The position numbers and the translations under genes are program-made. From positions 1 to 54,622 of the forward strand of contig CAJBDJ010000037.1 of assembly GCA_903951825.1 (NCBI GenBank): a stretch of 54,622 bases of DNA, written 5' to 3'. Of this stretch, positions 1 to 7,948 are shown in pieces (position 1 is the stretch's first letter; every line of letters begins with the position of its first letter). The DNA comes from an uncultured Pseudomonadota bacterium. Lineage in GTDB: Bacteria > Pseudomonadota > Gammaproteobacteria > Burkholderiales > Rhodocyclaceae. A model generated the notes under the pieces. The model made no database searches. It was not told the DNA's origin and was given only the letters and a program-made list of their open reading frames with translations.

Positions 1-16
1 GCAGCAAAGAAGCGAG

Positions 17-45
17 ATTATGAACCACTCCACTTAACTCGTCAA
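17..45 (-). promoter_or_regulatory. Strong promoter firing out of the left edge (rRNA-operon type)
   Basis: On the minus strand there is a TTGACG -35 box (40-45) and a CATAAT -10 box (17-22), separated by exactly 17 bases. The start region reads CTCGCTTCTTTGCTGC, which resembles betaproteobacterial rRNA P1 start regions as I remember them. Transcription would leave the window to the left. That it drives an rRNA operon is an inference; the promoter boxes themselves are seen directly. Confidence 0.7.
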
Positions 46-122
46 GACATTTCGTAGAATTTCTTACCACCCTCTTCTTTCAAAACACTCTCTATCAGAG
101 CCATTAGCCGATCCAGGGCTTT

Positions 123-179
123 TGGTTGCGGGGGCAGGACTGAACCTGCGACCTTCGGGTTATGAGCCACACCCGCCGC
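123..179 (-). pseudogene. tRNA-fMet pseudogene lacking the D-arm
   Basis: The minus strand carries the 3' half of an initiator-type tRNA: anticodon loop CTCATAA (anticodon CAU), the CCCGAAGGTCG stretch, a T-stem GCAGG/CCTGC, the acceptor strand CCCCGCA and an encoded ACCA end. The 5' half is abnormal. No D-arm is present, the 5' side of the anticodon stem reads GTGTGG instead of a CGGG-type strand, and the T-loop has six bases (TTCAGT) instead of seven. A GC-rich stretch at 173-179 could still pair imperfectly with the acceptor strand, giving a roughly 57-nt D-arm-less molecule. A normal promoter remains upstream (196-224). I read this as a decayed copy, not a working initiator tRNA. Confidence 0.75.
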
Positions 180-195
180 TCCGTAGAGAGGCAGT

Positions 196-224
196 ACTAT
201 ACACGCCCAATCGGTCCCAGGCAA
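196..224 (-). promoter_or_regulatory. Promoter of the tRNA-fMet pseudogene
   Basis: On the minus strand TTGCCT (219-224) and TATAGT (196-201) are separated by 17 bases, about 20 bases upstream of the tRNA relic. The architecture matches the promoter of the intact tRNA-Thr at 653-681. The relic is therefore probably still transcribed. Confidence 0.65.
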
Positions 225-230
225 GCCCAT

Positions 231-652
231 GCTTGAAAATCACGAGATCGGGCAAACACGTTTTATCCTGCCTATTCCCTCGGAAGGCTGGTAAACACGA
301 AACCCTGTGATTTCTCAAGCCTGCCATTTATTTTCAAAAATGGCCCTTTGTCACATCTTTAACAGGTTGTTGAATTTTCCCCTGACGCCTCCGGCAATCG
401 AATTCTGACAAACATGAATCGAACATTTGAAACCCCTTGTGGCGCCTTGAAACCGGATTTCAGTCGGTTTTTGGGCTCCGTATCGGGGTTTTGACTGCCT
501 TTCGGCAACCCGTGGGCGGATTTCGCCCTAGACCGTGTTCAATCGCCACCTCAGACAACTATCGCGCAGAGCTCCTCGGTTTTGTATAAGATTCATGCGA
601 TTGCACTGACGTCGATCCATCCCTGTCACTTTCCAACTTGGCAACCTCAGTA
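231..652. other. Gene-free region left of tRNA-Thr
   Basis: No convincing coding sequence is visible on either strand. A 7-bp hairpin, GCCATTT (323-329) with AAATGGC (338-344), is followed by CCTTTG and could act as a weak terminator. The rest is unassigned sequence between the tRNA-fMet relic and the tRNA-Thr promoter. Confidence 0.5.
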
Positions 653-681
653 TTGCCCGTCGTAGAGGACTTCTGTAGAAT
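653..681 (+). promoter_or_regulatory. Promoter of tRNA-Thr
   Basis: TTGCCC (653-658) and TAGAAT (676-681) are separated by 17 bases. The tRNA begins 14 bases after the -10 box, as expected for a stable-RNA gene with a short leader. Confidence 0.7.
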
Positions 682-695
682 ACTGCCTCTTGGAC

Positions 696-771
696 GCCGC
701 TGTAGCTCAGTTGGTAGAGCAGCGCATTCGTAATGCGAAGGTCACCAGTTCGATTCCGGTCAGCGGCACCA
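696..771 (+). tRNA. tRNA-Thr (anticodon CGU)
   Basis: A complete 76-base cloverleaf is present. The acceptor stem is GCCGCTG/CAGCGGC, the D-arm contains AGCTCAGTTGGTAGAGC, the anticodon stem GCGCA/TGCG(A) closes loop TTCGTAA with anticodon CGT, the T-loop is TTCGATT, and CCA is encoded. It decodes ACG. It stands alone between its own promoter and terminator and is not part of a tRNA cluster. Confidence 0.96.
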
Positions 772-804
772 GCAAGTTATTTAAAGAAGTTCAATAGAGT
801 TCGC

Positions 805-835
805 AAAGCCCCTATCCACGGGGCTTTTGCTTTTT
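805..835 (+). terminator. Rho-independent terminator of tRNA-Thr
   Basis: Stem AAAGCCCC (805-812) and GGGGCTTT (820-827) close a seven-base loop and are followed by a T-rich run ending at 835. It lies 33 bases after the tRNA CCA end. Confidence 0.85.
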
Positions 836-839
836 CTGG

Positions 840-1210
840 TTGTTCAAAGAGATTCATTGAGGTACGTCGACATTCGCCTATTCTGACGGTAACCGCATGA
901 TCGGCGTGATCGCTGTCATGCACCTCCCAACCGACAATCTTTCGGCTATACACAGATCCAAACCAGCGCCCCAGCGCCGGTAGCCCCGAAATCAGCAGCT
1001 CAAAAACAGGTAAAATCCGCCCCGAATTAAGCCCCGATTTAGCCCGTTTTTACCTCTTCAAACTGTAAGCCTCCGGCGAACCCATCTATAAAATATGGCG
1101 TTAGACCGCGAAGATTGTGTCCTTGCAAAATTGTTCCATAGCACTGAAATCATTGCCATTAACCGGCACTGGGGCTTAACCTACTCAAAATTTACATCAT
1201 TGAGCATGCC
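840..1210. other. Intergenic region upstream of ccoG
   Basis: No supported gene is seen in about 370 bases between the tRNA-Thr terminator and ccoG. I looked for an FNR/Anr-type TTGAT-N4-ATCAA site that would suit an oxidase-assembly gene and did not find a good one. The ccoG promoter must lie here, but no clear -35/-10 pair stands out. Confidence 0.5.
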
Positions 1211-2635
1211 ATGAACCCCACTCCAGATACTTCCGTCCCTCCACCACCGACGCCAGCGCCAATTCGCGCCTTCGAAAAACACCGGGTTATTTATGCCAAG
1301 CGGGTGCGCGGTTTCTTTGATAACTGGCGCATCATCATGGTTATCCTTACCCAGGCGATTTTTTATGGTGGCCTGTGGCTTGAATGGAATGACCGTCAGG
1401 CTCTCCTTTTTCACCTCGTCGAGCGCAAGTTTTATATCTTCGGCCTGGTGTTTTGGCCCCAGGATGTGATTTATCTGGCCGTCTTGCTAATCGTTTCAGC
1501 CTATGCCCTGTTTCTTGTCACCGCCATCGCCGGGCGATTGTTTTGCGGTTACGCCTGTCCGCAGACGGTCTATACCCAATGCTTCATGTGGATTGAGAAC
1601 TGGGTTGAAGGTGATCGCAACGCCCGGATCAAGACCGACAAGGGGCCGATGACTGCGCGCAAAATCCGGCTCAAGATGATCAAGCATTTCCTCTGGATTG
1701 TTCTCTCGTTATGGACGGGCTTCACCCTCGCTGGCTATTTCAGTCCGGTCAAGGAGCTGGCGCACAACCTGATTACCTGGAATCTCGGTGGCTGGGAGAC
1801 TTTCTGGATATTCTTTTATGCCGGCTTTACCTACCTGATGGCCGGTTTTATGCGCGAACAGGTGTGCAAACACATGTGTCCGTATGCCCGATTCCAGAGC
1901 GTGATGTTCGATCCGGATACCTTGATCATCAGTTACGATGAAGCGCGCGGCGAGCCTCGTGGGATGCGTAAAAAAGGCGTAGACGTCAAAGCTGCCGGCT
2001 TGGGGGATTGTGTCGATTGCAATCAATGTGTGGTGGTTTGCCCAACCGGCATCGACATTCGTAACGGCCTGCAGTACGAATGTATTGGTTGCGCAGCCTG
2101 CGTGGACGTTTGCGATCAGGTGATGGACAAGGTCGGCCTGCCGCGCGGCCTGGTGCGTTATTCGACCGAAAACGCGATGGCTCGGAAGCTCGATAAAAAG
2201 GAAATCCTCAGCCATGTCTTCCGTCCCCGCATCCTCCTCTACACAGCCATACTGATCTTGATCACCTTGCTTTCCGCCTGGTTTCTTGCCAATCGTGTGC
2301 CACTCAAGGTTGACATCATCCGCGACCGTTCTACGCTGGCTCGCGAAGCTGACGACGGGCAGATCGAAAACGTCTTTTCGCTGCACATCATGAATACCGA
2401 AGAGCGTGCGCATCGCTACAAAATCACTGTCGAGGGCTTGCCCGGGGTCAGCATTGATGGCAGCAGTGAAGTGGAGGTTCCCGCCGCATCACTGCAGTCC
2501 TTCATGGCGGTTGTTCGCGTGCCGCCGGATGCCGGACAAAAGGGAGCCAACAAGATCCACTTCGAGATCAAGTCAGAAGAAAATCCCGATATCCGGGTGC
2601 GCGAAAAAGCGTCATTCCTGATGCCCCGGGAATAA
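1211..2635 (+). CDS. ccoG: Cytochrome c oxidase accessory protein CcoG (FixG/RdxA family)
   Basis: This is a membrane-bound iron-sulfur protein needed for assembly of cbb3-type oxidase, reported to act in copper handling for CcoN. The 474 residues match the usual family length. Hydrophobic segments lie near residues 40-58, 86-107, 160-178, 195-213 and 340-360. Paired cysteines occur in a membrane-proximal FCGYACP motif (112, 116) and at 219/223. Two ferredoxin-type clusters follow: C267, C270, C273, C277 and C291, C294, C297, C301. The C-terminal third is a periplasmic beta-sandwich typical of FixG. The gene is usually next to ccoNOPQ or ccoS, but none is present in the window, so it is an isolated copy. 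The ATG at 1211 is the only good start, although its ribosome binding site is weak. Confidence 0.95.
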   Translation: MNPTPDTSVPPPPTPAPIRAFEKHRVIYAKRVRGFFDNWRIIMVILTQAIFYGGLWLEWNDRQALLFHLVERKFYIFGLVFWPQDVIYLAVLLIVSAYALFLVTAIAGRLFCGYACPQTVYTQCFMWIENWVEGDRNARIKTDKGPMTARKIRLKMIKHFLWIVLSLWTGFTLAGYFSPVKELAHNLITWNLGGWETFWIFFYAGFTYLMAGFMREQVCKHMCPYARFQSVMFDPDTLIISYDEARGEPRGMRKKGVDVKAAGLGDCVDCNQCVVVCPTGIDIRNGLQYECIGCAACVDVCDQVMDKVGLPRGLVRYSTENAMARKLDKKEILSHVFRPRILLYTAILILITLLSAWFLANRVPLKVDIIRDRSTLAREADDGQIENVFSLHIMNTEERAHRYKITVEGLPGVSIDGSSEVEVPAASLQSFMAVVRVPPDAGQKGANKIHFEIKSEENPDIRVREKASFLMPRE

Positions 2636-2649
2636 CCGTCTCCTGACAG

Positions 2650-2668
2650 GGCGGGAGACGCTCCCGCC
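2650..2668 (+). terminator. Hairpin after ccoG
   Basis: A perfect 8-bp stem, GGCGGGAG (2650-2657) and CTCCCGCC (2661-2668), starts 14 bases after the ccoG stop. Only TTGATT follows, so the U-tract is poor. It is probably a terminator or 3'-stabilising hairpin. Confidence 0.6.
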
Positions 2669-3103
2669 TTGATTGGGCCGATCAGCAAGAGCGCCGTGAC
2701 AAGGCAAGCGGTGGGGCTCGAAAATTGCCCCACTGGATACACTGCCCAAGATTTTGTTCAGCGCCACCCGCCCGACAACCTGAAATCGCCACCATACAAG
2801 GACGCCATTGACGAGCTGCGAAATGATTCGACGGCAAAGAGCCCCGAGCGGGAAATTTGTCTCCCTGGATAAGGCAATGGGCATATCGTTCTGCCAAATC
2901 ACTGGTCAGGATCAAGATTCGCCAAACCTTTGGATGGTCGGAGAAGTCATGCGTAAGACCTTGTTTTTTTAGGCGCAGATAATCTCAATAAAGGCGGGTG
3001 CTGTTACTGCAAAAATATCCCTTGCTTGAAAATCCCACCAGATATTTTGTGTTTTAATCAAGCCAAGTACTGACGTCCATCGGTTCAAGGAGAGACGGTT
3101 CGA
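2669..3103. other. Gene-free region before the GGDEF-EAL gene
   Basis: About 430 bases carry no gene I can support. Short open frames exist on both strands but match no family I recognise, and they lack ribosome binding sites. The last 20 bases hold a good site (AAGGAGAG) for the downstream ATG at 3104. Confidence 0.5.
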
Positions 3104-6100
3104 ATGACCCAGAAGCAGAAGATTCTGCTCGCGTTTATTGTGCCGGGATTGACCGCTCTGGTGGCAGTCTGGCTGTTCGTCGAGCGCTCGCATCAGCGTC
3201 TTGTCATCGAACGCTGGTCGAACGAAAATCGTGCACTGGTACACAGCATTTCGCACACCATTCAGGAAAGGCTGGACAGCACCACACGGGCACTTGATTA
3301 CACCGGTCAGCTTCCTGATTTTGACTCGCTGTCCTCGGTTGACCGCATCGATCACTCAATCAACGGTATTCCTTCCGGCCTCGAGCGAAACAAGCGCAAA
3401 GCGCTGGATGCCTTGCTTGCCGGACCAAACAACCTTGCCGTGGCATTTATTTTGCTGCCCGATGGCGATCTCTATCTCGCTCATCCCTACGCAATTCAGC
3501 AGTCCCTGAAAAAGCACAACCTGGCTGATCGTGCCTATTTTCAGGAAGCGAAAAATGGCAAGAAATTGGTATTTTCCGACAGCTTTATCGGCCTGGATGG
3601 TCTGCCGGCGGTTGTCGTCAACAACCCGCTCATTGGCCAGGATGGTCAAATTTATGCGCATCTGGGAGGGGTGCTCCATCTGAGCGAAATATCCAAACTG
3701 CTCGCCGCCAGCGTTATCGCTCCCTTCGATTACGGCCTCTTGACGGATCGTCAAGGGATGCTGATTGGCCGCAGTGACAATACGCTGATCAATGCCGGCA
3801 AGAGCCTGCAAAAAGCTGAGTTCCCCTTTTCGAAAGAGATGTCGGCGGTAACCCACGATATCTCCTTCAAGCGATGGACTGATGCGCAAGGTATTGTTTG
3901 GCTGAGTTTTGTGTCTCCCCTCGACTCCGGCTGGAAATTGGTGCTCTCGCGGCGACTCGAGTCGGTCACCGAGGAGATTGAGCCTGCTTCCCGCCAAATT
4001 ACTTTGCTCGTTGCCCTTATTCTCTTGGTGACCGGCAGCCTCGGAGTCGCTTTGGCCATGCGTTTTGCCAAACGCTGGGAGGCTTCTGATTACCAATTGA
4101 CTTTGGCGCGCGACCATCTTGAACAGCGGGTCGAGCAGCGCACCCGCGAACTGTCCGAGAGCCAGGGGCGTGTTCAAAAATCACTCGACTTTTACCTGAC
4201 TGTGCTGGAGCACTTTCCGACGCTGATCTGGCGCGCCGGAACCAATTCAAAATGTAACTACTTCAATGCGACCTGGCTCGAATTCACCGGTCGCAGCATG
4301 GATCAGGAGCTTGGTGACGGCTGGATGGAAGGCGTTCATAGCGAAGATCTGCCCGCGTGCCTGGAGACTTACCACACGCACTTCAAGGCACGAATGCCGT
4401 TTTCCATGGAATATCGTATGCGCCGGCATGATGGAGAATATCGCTGGATTACCGACATGGGGCGCCCTTTCAACGACATCGAGGGGAAGTTTGCCGGTTA
4501 CCTTGGCACCTGCTTTGACGTGACCCAGCGGCATCGCGCTGCCGAACAACTCAGCCTGATCGCCAGTGTCTTCATGCACATTCGTGAAGGCATCATCATT
4601 TCTGACGCGAAGGGCAACATTGTTGATGTCAATCAGGCTTTTTCGCAAATTACCGGCTACCAGCGCAATGAGGTTCTCGGCAAAAATATCAGCACGCTCA
4701 ATGCTAAACATCAGGGCAATGGATTTTACAAGATGCTTTGGAGTCAGTTAAATGAGTCCGGGCAGTGGCAAGGAGAACATCAAAATCTGAAAAAATCGGG
4801 CGAAGCCTACATAGAGCGACTCGATATTTCTGCGGTTCGCGACGAAGCGAACGAAATCTGTCACTACGTCGGCATATTTTCAGATGTCAGTCAGCAAAAA
4901 GAGCACGAGCAACACCTCGAAAATCTCGCCCATTTTGACCCGCTGACCGGACTGCCAAACCGTACCCTGCTGCATGACCGATTGCATATGTCGATTGCCC
5001 TGGCCAACCGCAACAAGACCCAGTTGGCTGTCTGCATGCTCGACCTCGACGGCTTCAAGGCGGTCAACGACCATTACGGGCACGCTGCCGGTGACCGCCT
5101 TTTGATCGAGTTTTCACAGCGCACCCAGGGCTCTTTACGCGACACCGATACACTTTCGCGCCTGGGTGGTGACGAATTTGTCATTCTCCTCAATGATCTC
5201 GACAATCTGGAACAAGGTCTCGACGTTATTCGTCGCATACTTGCCGAAGCCAGCCTGCACTACGAAATTGATGGCAACCGGATGACCGTTTCGGCCAGTG
5301 TTGGCGTTACCGTCCACCCGGATGACGGCGTTGATCCCGATTTGCTGCTGCGCCACGCAGATCAGGCGATGTACATCGCCAAACAAACCGGGCGCAATCG
5401 TTACTTTCTTTTTGACCCGATGAAAGATCAGGTTGCGCGTACCGAAATGGCGGCATTGCAAGCGCTCGAAGCGGCTCTGCGCAACCGGGAATTTGAGCTT
5501 TTCTACCAACCCAAGGTTGACATGCAGCGTGGCGTTGTCACCGGTGCCGAAGCGCTGATTCGCTGGCGCCACCCAGAGCGCGGACTGATTCACCCTGGCG
5601 ATTTTCTGCCTGTCACCGAAAACAGCGATTTCGCCATCACGCTCGGCGACTGGGTAATCGGCGAAGCCTTGCGCCAAGCCGACGCCTGGCACCATCAGGG
5701 GCTGCAACTGTCGATCAGTATCAATATTGCTGCCCGCCATCTCTCGCTCGCCAACTTCACCGCCCGCTTAGGCCTCATGCTCAGCCTGCATCCGACGCTG
5801 CCGCACGGGCGCATCGAGTTGGAAATTCTTGAGACTGCGGCTCTTTCGGACACCTCGCATGTTTCCGAGGTGATTGAGTCCTGCCGGGCGCTCGGCATTT
5901 CCTTTGCGCTCGACGACTTTGGTACCGGTTACTCTTCACTGCTCTATCTCAAACACCTGCCCGCCCAAACACTGAAAATCGACCAGTCATTTGTCTGCGA
6001 CATGAAAATCGACGCTGAAGACTTGGCCATCGTCAAAGGCGTCATCGGCCTGGCTCAGGCATTCAATCGTTCAGTCATTGCTGAAGGTGTCGAAACGACC

Positions 6101-6250
6101 GCATTAGGCGACACACTGCTCGATCTGGGGTGCATTCATGCGCAGGGCTACGGTATCGCCCGCCCAATGCCCTCGGCAGAGTTCCGCGACTGGCTGGCAG
6201 CATGGCGGGCGCCGCTCAGCTGGCAGGCCAACCGGGTAGCCGAGAGATGA
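3104..6250 (+). CDS. Membrane sensor c-di-GMP enzyme: Cache-PAS-PAS-GGDEF-EAL
   Basis: This is a 1048-residue bifunctional-type c-di-GMP protein. A transmembrane helix (about residues 5-24) and a second near 298-318 flank a periplasmic domain that looks like a Cache/PDC sensor. A short coiled coil follows, then two PAS domains (roughly 370-480 and 490-605). The GGDEF domain has an intact GGDEF signature at 688-692, and an RDTD inhibitory-site motif (RxxD) lies exactly five residues upstream. The EAL domain has intact EALIRW from residue 816 and DDFGTGYSS. Both cyclase and phosphodiesterase sites therefore look competent; net direction and ligand cannot be read from sequence. The ribosome binding site AAGGAGAG precedes the ATG. 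The stop overlaps the start of the acyltransferase gene (ATGA), so the two are translationally coupled. Confidence 0.93.
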   Translation: MTQKQKILLAFIVPGLTALVAVWLFVERSHQRLVIERWSNENRALVHSISHTIQERLDSTTRALDYTGQLPDFDSLSSVDRIDHSINGIPSGLERNKRKALDALLAGPNNLAVAFILLPDGDLYLAHPYAIQQSLKKHNLADRAYFQEAKNGKKLVFSDSFIGLDGLPAVVVNNPLIGQDGQIYAHLGGVLHLSEISKLLAASVIAPFDYGLLTDRQGMLIGRSDNTLINAGKSLQKAEFPFSKEMSAVTHDISFKRWTDAQGIVWLSFVSPLDSGWKLVLSRRLESVTEEIEPASRQITLLVALILLVTGSLGVALAMRFAKRWEASDYQLTLARDHLEQRVEQRTRELSESQGRVQKSLDFYLTVLEHFPTLIWRAGTNSKCNYFNATWLEFTGRSMDQELGDGWMEGVHSEDLPACLETYHTHFKARMPFSMEYRMRRHDGEYRWITDMGRPFNDIEGKFAGYLGTCFDVTQRHRAAEQLSLIASVFMHIREGIIISDAKGNIVDVNQAFSQITGYQRNEVLGKNISTLNAKHQGNGFYKMLWSQLNESGQWQGEHQNLKKSGEAYIERLDISAVRDEANEICHYVGIFSDVSQQKEHEQHLENLAHFDPLTGLPNRTLLHDRLHMSIALANRNKTQLAVCMLDLDGFKAVNDHYGHAAGDRLLIEFSQRTQGSLRDTDTLSRLGGDEFVILLNDLDNLEQGLDVIRRILAEASLHYEIDGNRMTVSASVGVTVHPDDGVDPDLLLRHADQAMYIAKQTGRNRYFLFDPMKDQVARTEMAALQALEAALRNREFELFYQPKVDMQRGVVTGAEALIRWRHPERGLIHPGDFLPVTENSDFAITLGDWVIGEALRQADAWHHQGLQLSISINIAARHLSLANFTARLGLMLSLHPTLPHGRIELEILETAALSDTSHVSEVIESCRALGISFALDDFGTGYSSLLYLKHLPAQTLKIDQSFVCDMKIDAEDLAIVKGVIGLAQAFNRSVIAEGVETTALGDTLLDLGCIHAQGYGIARPMPSAEFRDWLAAWRAPLSWQANRVAER

Positions 6251-6804
6251 TGGCATTTCTTGCACGGCGGCTGCTCGCCACGCTGGGCTGGACGCTTCTG
6301 GTGCCCGCCGTTCGTCCGCCCAAAGCGGTGGTGATTGCCTACCCGCACACCTCCAACTGGGACTTCCTTTACACCATGCTTGGCAAAACTACGCTGGGCA
6401 CGGGCGCTCACTGGGTCGCCAAGGACACGCTTTTTCGCTGGCCGCTCGGAATTCTTCTGCGCTGGATGGGCGGTATTCCAGTCAATCGCCGGCAACGGAG
6501 CGGCTTTGTTGAACAAATGGCAAGCGAATTTGATCGTCACCAGAACTTCATGCTGGCGCTTGCCCCGGAGGGAACGCGCAGTCGGGCGGCGGGCTGGAAA
6601 ACCGGCTTCTACCGTATTGCGCTGGCCGCTCAAGTGCCCGTCGCACTGGCCTGCGTTGATTACGCCAGACGCGAAGTAGGGGTACTTTGTTATCTCGAAC
6701 TGAGCGGCGATATGGCGGCTGACATTGAGCGTATTGCCGAAATTTATCGGGGTCGCCAAGGGTATCGCCCGCCGCTTGCCTCGCCGATCCGCTGGCTCGA
6801 TTAA
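6247..6804 (+). CDS. PlsC-like lysophospholipid acyltransferase family protein
   Basis: The 185-residue protein has the acyltransferase HX4D motif (HTSNWD, near residue 32) and the substrate-binding EGTRS motif near residue 102. Both are hallmarks of the 1-acyl-glycerol-3-phosphate acyltransferase superfamily. It belongs to a short subgroup without an obvious second membrane segment and is not the housekeeping PlsC by sequence feel. The substrate is unknown. I chose the ATG at 6247 because it overlaps the stop of the upstream GGDEF-EAL gene as ATGA; an upstream in-frame start at 6130 would lie deep inside that gene. The gene overlaps the convergent S4 gene by four bases. Confidence 0.85.
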   Translation: MMAFLARRLLATLGWTLLVPAVRPPKAVVIAYPHTSNWDFLYTMLGKTTLGTGAHWVAKDTLFRWPLGILLRWMGGIPVNRRQRSGFVEQMASEFDRHQNFMLALAPEGTRSRAAGWKTGFYRIALAAQVPVALACVDYARREVGVLCYLELSGDMAADIERIAEIYRGRQGYRPPLASPIRWLD

Positions 6805-7022
6805 ACCTCAGCGGCGACCAGTTCGATACTTTCTTCGGCAAAGAGTACCCGCTGTCCGGGTCTCAATTTAGCCCGTTTGCGGGTATCGACCGTACCATCG
6901 ACCCGCACTCGCCCCTCGGCAATGGCGGCATGGGCAGAGCCGCCCGAATCTGACAAACCGGTGGCTTTGAGCAACTGATCCAGCTGGATGTATTCACCGC
7001 GCACGGCAAAGCTGATTGACAT
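6801..7022 (-). CDS. S4-domain RNA-binding protein (YbcJ-like)
   Basis: This 73-residue protein consists almost entirely of an S4 RNA-binding fold, with YIQLDQLLKATGL at the start of the domain and GRVRVDGTVDTRKRAKLRPG in the core. The family includes E. coli YbcJ, thought to bind structured RNA. The gene is convergent with the acyltransferase gene and overlaps its last four bases. It lies 65 bases downstream of the truncated aldehyde dehydrogenase on the same strand. Confidence 0.88.
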   Translation of the reverse strand: MSISFAVRGEYIQLDQLLKATGLSDSGGSAHAAIAEGRVRVDGTVDTRKRAKLRPGQRVLFAEESIELVAAEV

Positions 7023-7087
7023 GATTTACCCTCAATTAATTATTAGCGTATTTCCACCATTGATCGAGAACAGGTCGAATAATCCTG

Positions 7088-7783
7088 TCAGGAGTGCAAT
7101 TCAAAGTATTTTCCCGAGCTTCTGGCCAGAGCCCCGACCTGATCTCCCAAGCTCGCTTCGCCGACATAAACCAGGCGGTCAATATCAGCCGCACACAGAC
7201 CTGCGATGGCCTCCGTATCGCCTTGCAGCAAATTCAGCACCCCCCCCGGCCAGTCGGCATGCGCGCTTAATTCGCAAAGCGCGTAAGCGGCTGAGGGTGC
7301 TCGTGGACTTGGCTTGATCACCAACACCGCTCCCGCCATCCATGCCGGTGCAGCTGCTTCCGCCAACCCCGCCAGTGGCCGGCTGGAGTCGATGACTAGT
7401 GCGACGATACCGGTTTCCCCAACCGCCGTGCCACGCAGAGCGGCAATGGCGGCGCTGACTTCGGCTGTGGCACGGGCGCTGTCAAATCCTGTTTCATTCA
7501 TTAGCAAAGCCGCAAAATGCTCCGCAAACTGATCAAGCGCCGCCGCCAGTTGGTGCAGAAAATTACGCCGTGCAGCGAGTCCCGATTCGGCCCACGCGGA
7601 CTCTGCAGATTTCGCTGAAGCAACCGCTTGCAGCGCCTCCTCCGCACCCGCCAGTGGAACCCGATGGACTATTTCACCGCTCTGCGGATTGGTGACGTCG
7701 AAATAGCGCTCGCAGACGGTCAGAAAAGCGTGTCCATTGATCCACAGCGGGATGGCTCCCGGTCCTTCTGAGACGAAATTCAT
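7088..7783 (-). CDS. Truncated aldehyde dehydrogenase-like protein
   Basis: The 231 residues align by pattern with the N-terminal half of an aldehyde dehydrogenase: the NPQSGEIVHRVPLAG opening, the VIKPSPRAPSAA cofactor-binding lysine region and PGGVLNLLQGD. Full-length family members have about 480-500 residues. Here the frame stops at KYFELHS, where ELGG would be expected, so the catalytic cysteine and glutamate are missing. No remainder is visible in the 65 bases before the S4 gene. It is either a remnant or a conserved non-catalytic short form; the uninterrupted frame slightly favours something maintained. It is divergent from the IclR regulator. Confidence 0.75.
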   Translation of the reverse strand: MNFVSEGPGAIPLWINGHAFLTVCERYFDVTNPQSGEIVHRVPLAGAEEALQAVASAKSAESAWAESGLAARRNFLHQLAAALDQFAEHFAALLMNETGFDSARATAEVSAAIAALRGTAVGETGIVALVIDSSRPLAGLAEAAAPAWMAGAVLVIKPSPRAPSAAYALCELSAHADWPGGVLNLLQGDTEAIAGLCAADIDRLVYVGEASLGDQVGALARSSGKYFELHS

Positions 7784-7948
7784 TTCGAAACCCTTTTTTC
7801 TCGCGGGGTAAAGTTGGTGAAAAGCGTTGGCCGGCTTTGCGCCCCGAATCGCCGACGACCTCAGCGCATGCTAATATTGCGCCGCACAAGAGACGGCAGT
7901 GACCCATGCTACTCAAGCTGCTCAAACCAAGCAAATAAAGGAACACAG

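Noticed and set aside
42..230. Short minus-strand frame spanning the tRNA-fMet relic
   Set aside because: The frame runs through the tRNA sequence and a promoter; tRNA genes often produce such spurious frames.
840..1210. Attachment site or integrated-element remnant next to tRNA-Thr
   Set aside because: No repeat of the tRNA 3' end, no integrase and no element genes are visible in the flanking sequence.
2669..2915. Possible decayed gene between ccoG and the GGDEF-EAL gene
   Set aside because: Short frames on both strands show no domain, binding site or recognisable transposase pattern, so I left it as unassigned.
7814..7948. 45-residue N-terminal extension of the IclR regulator
   Set aside because: It has no binding site and no resemblance to the family N-terminus; TTG 7949 with AAAGGA gives the usual length.
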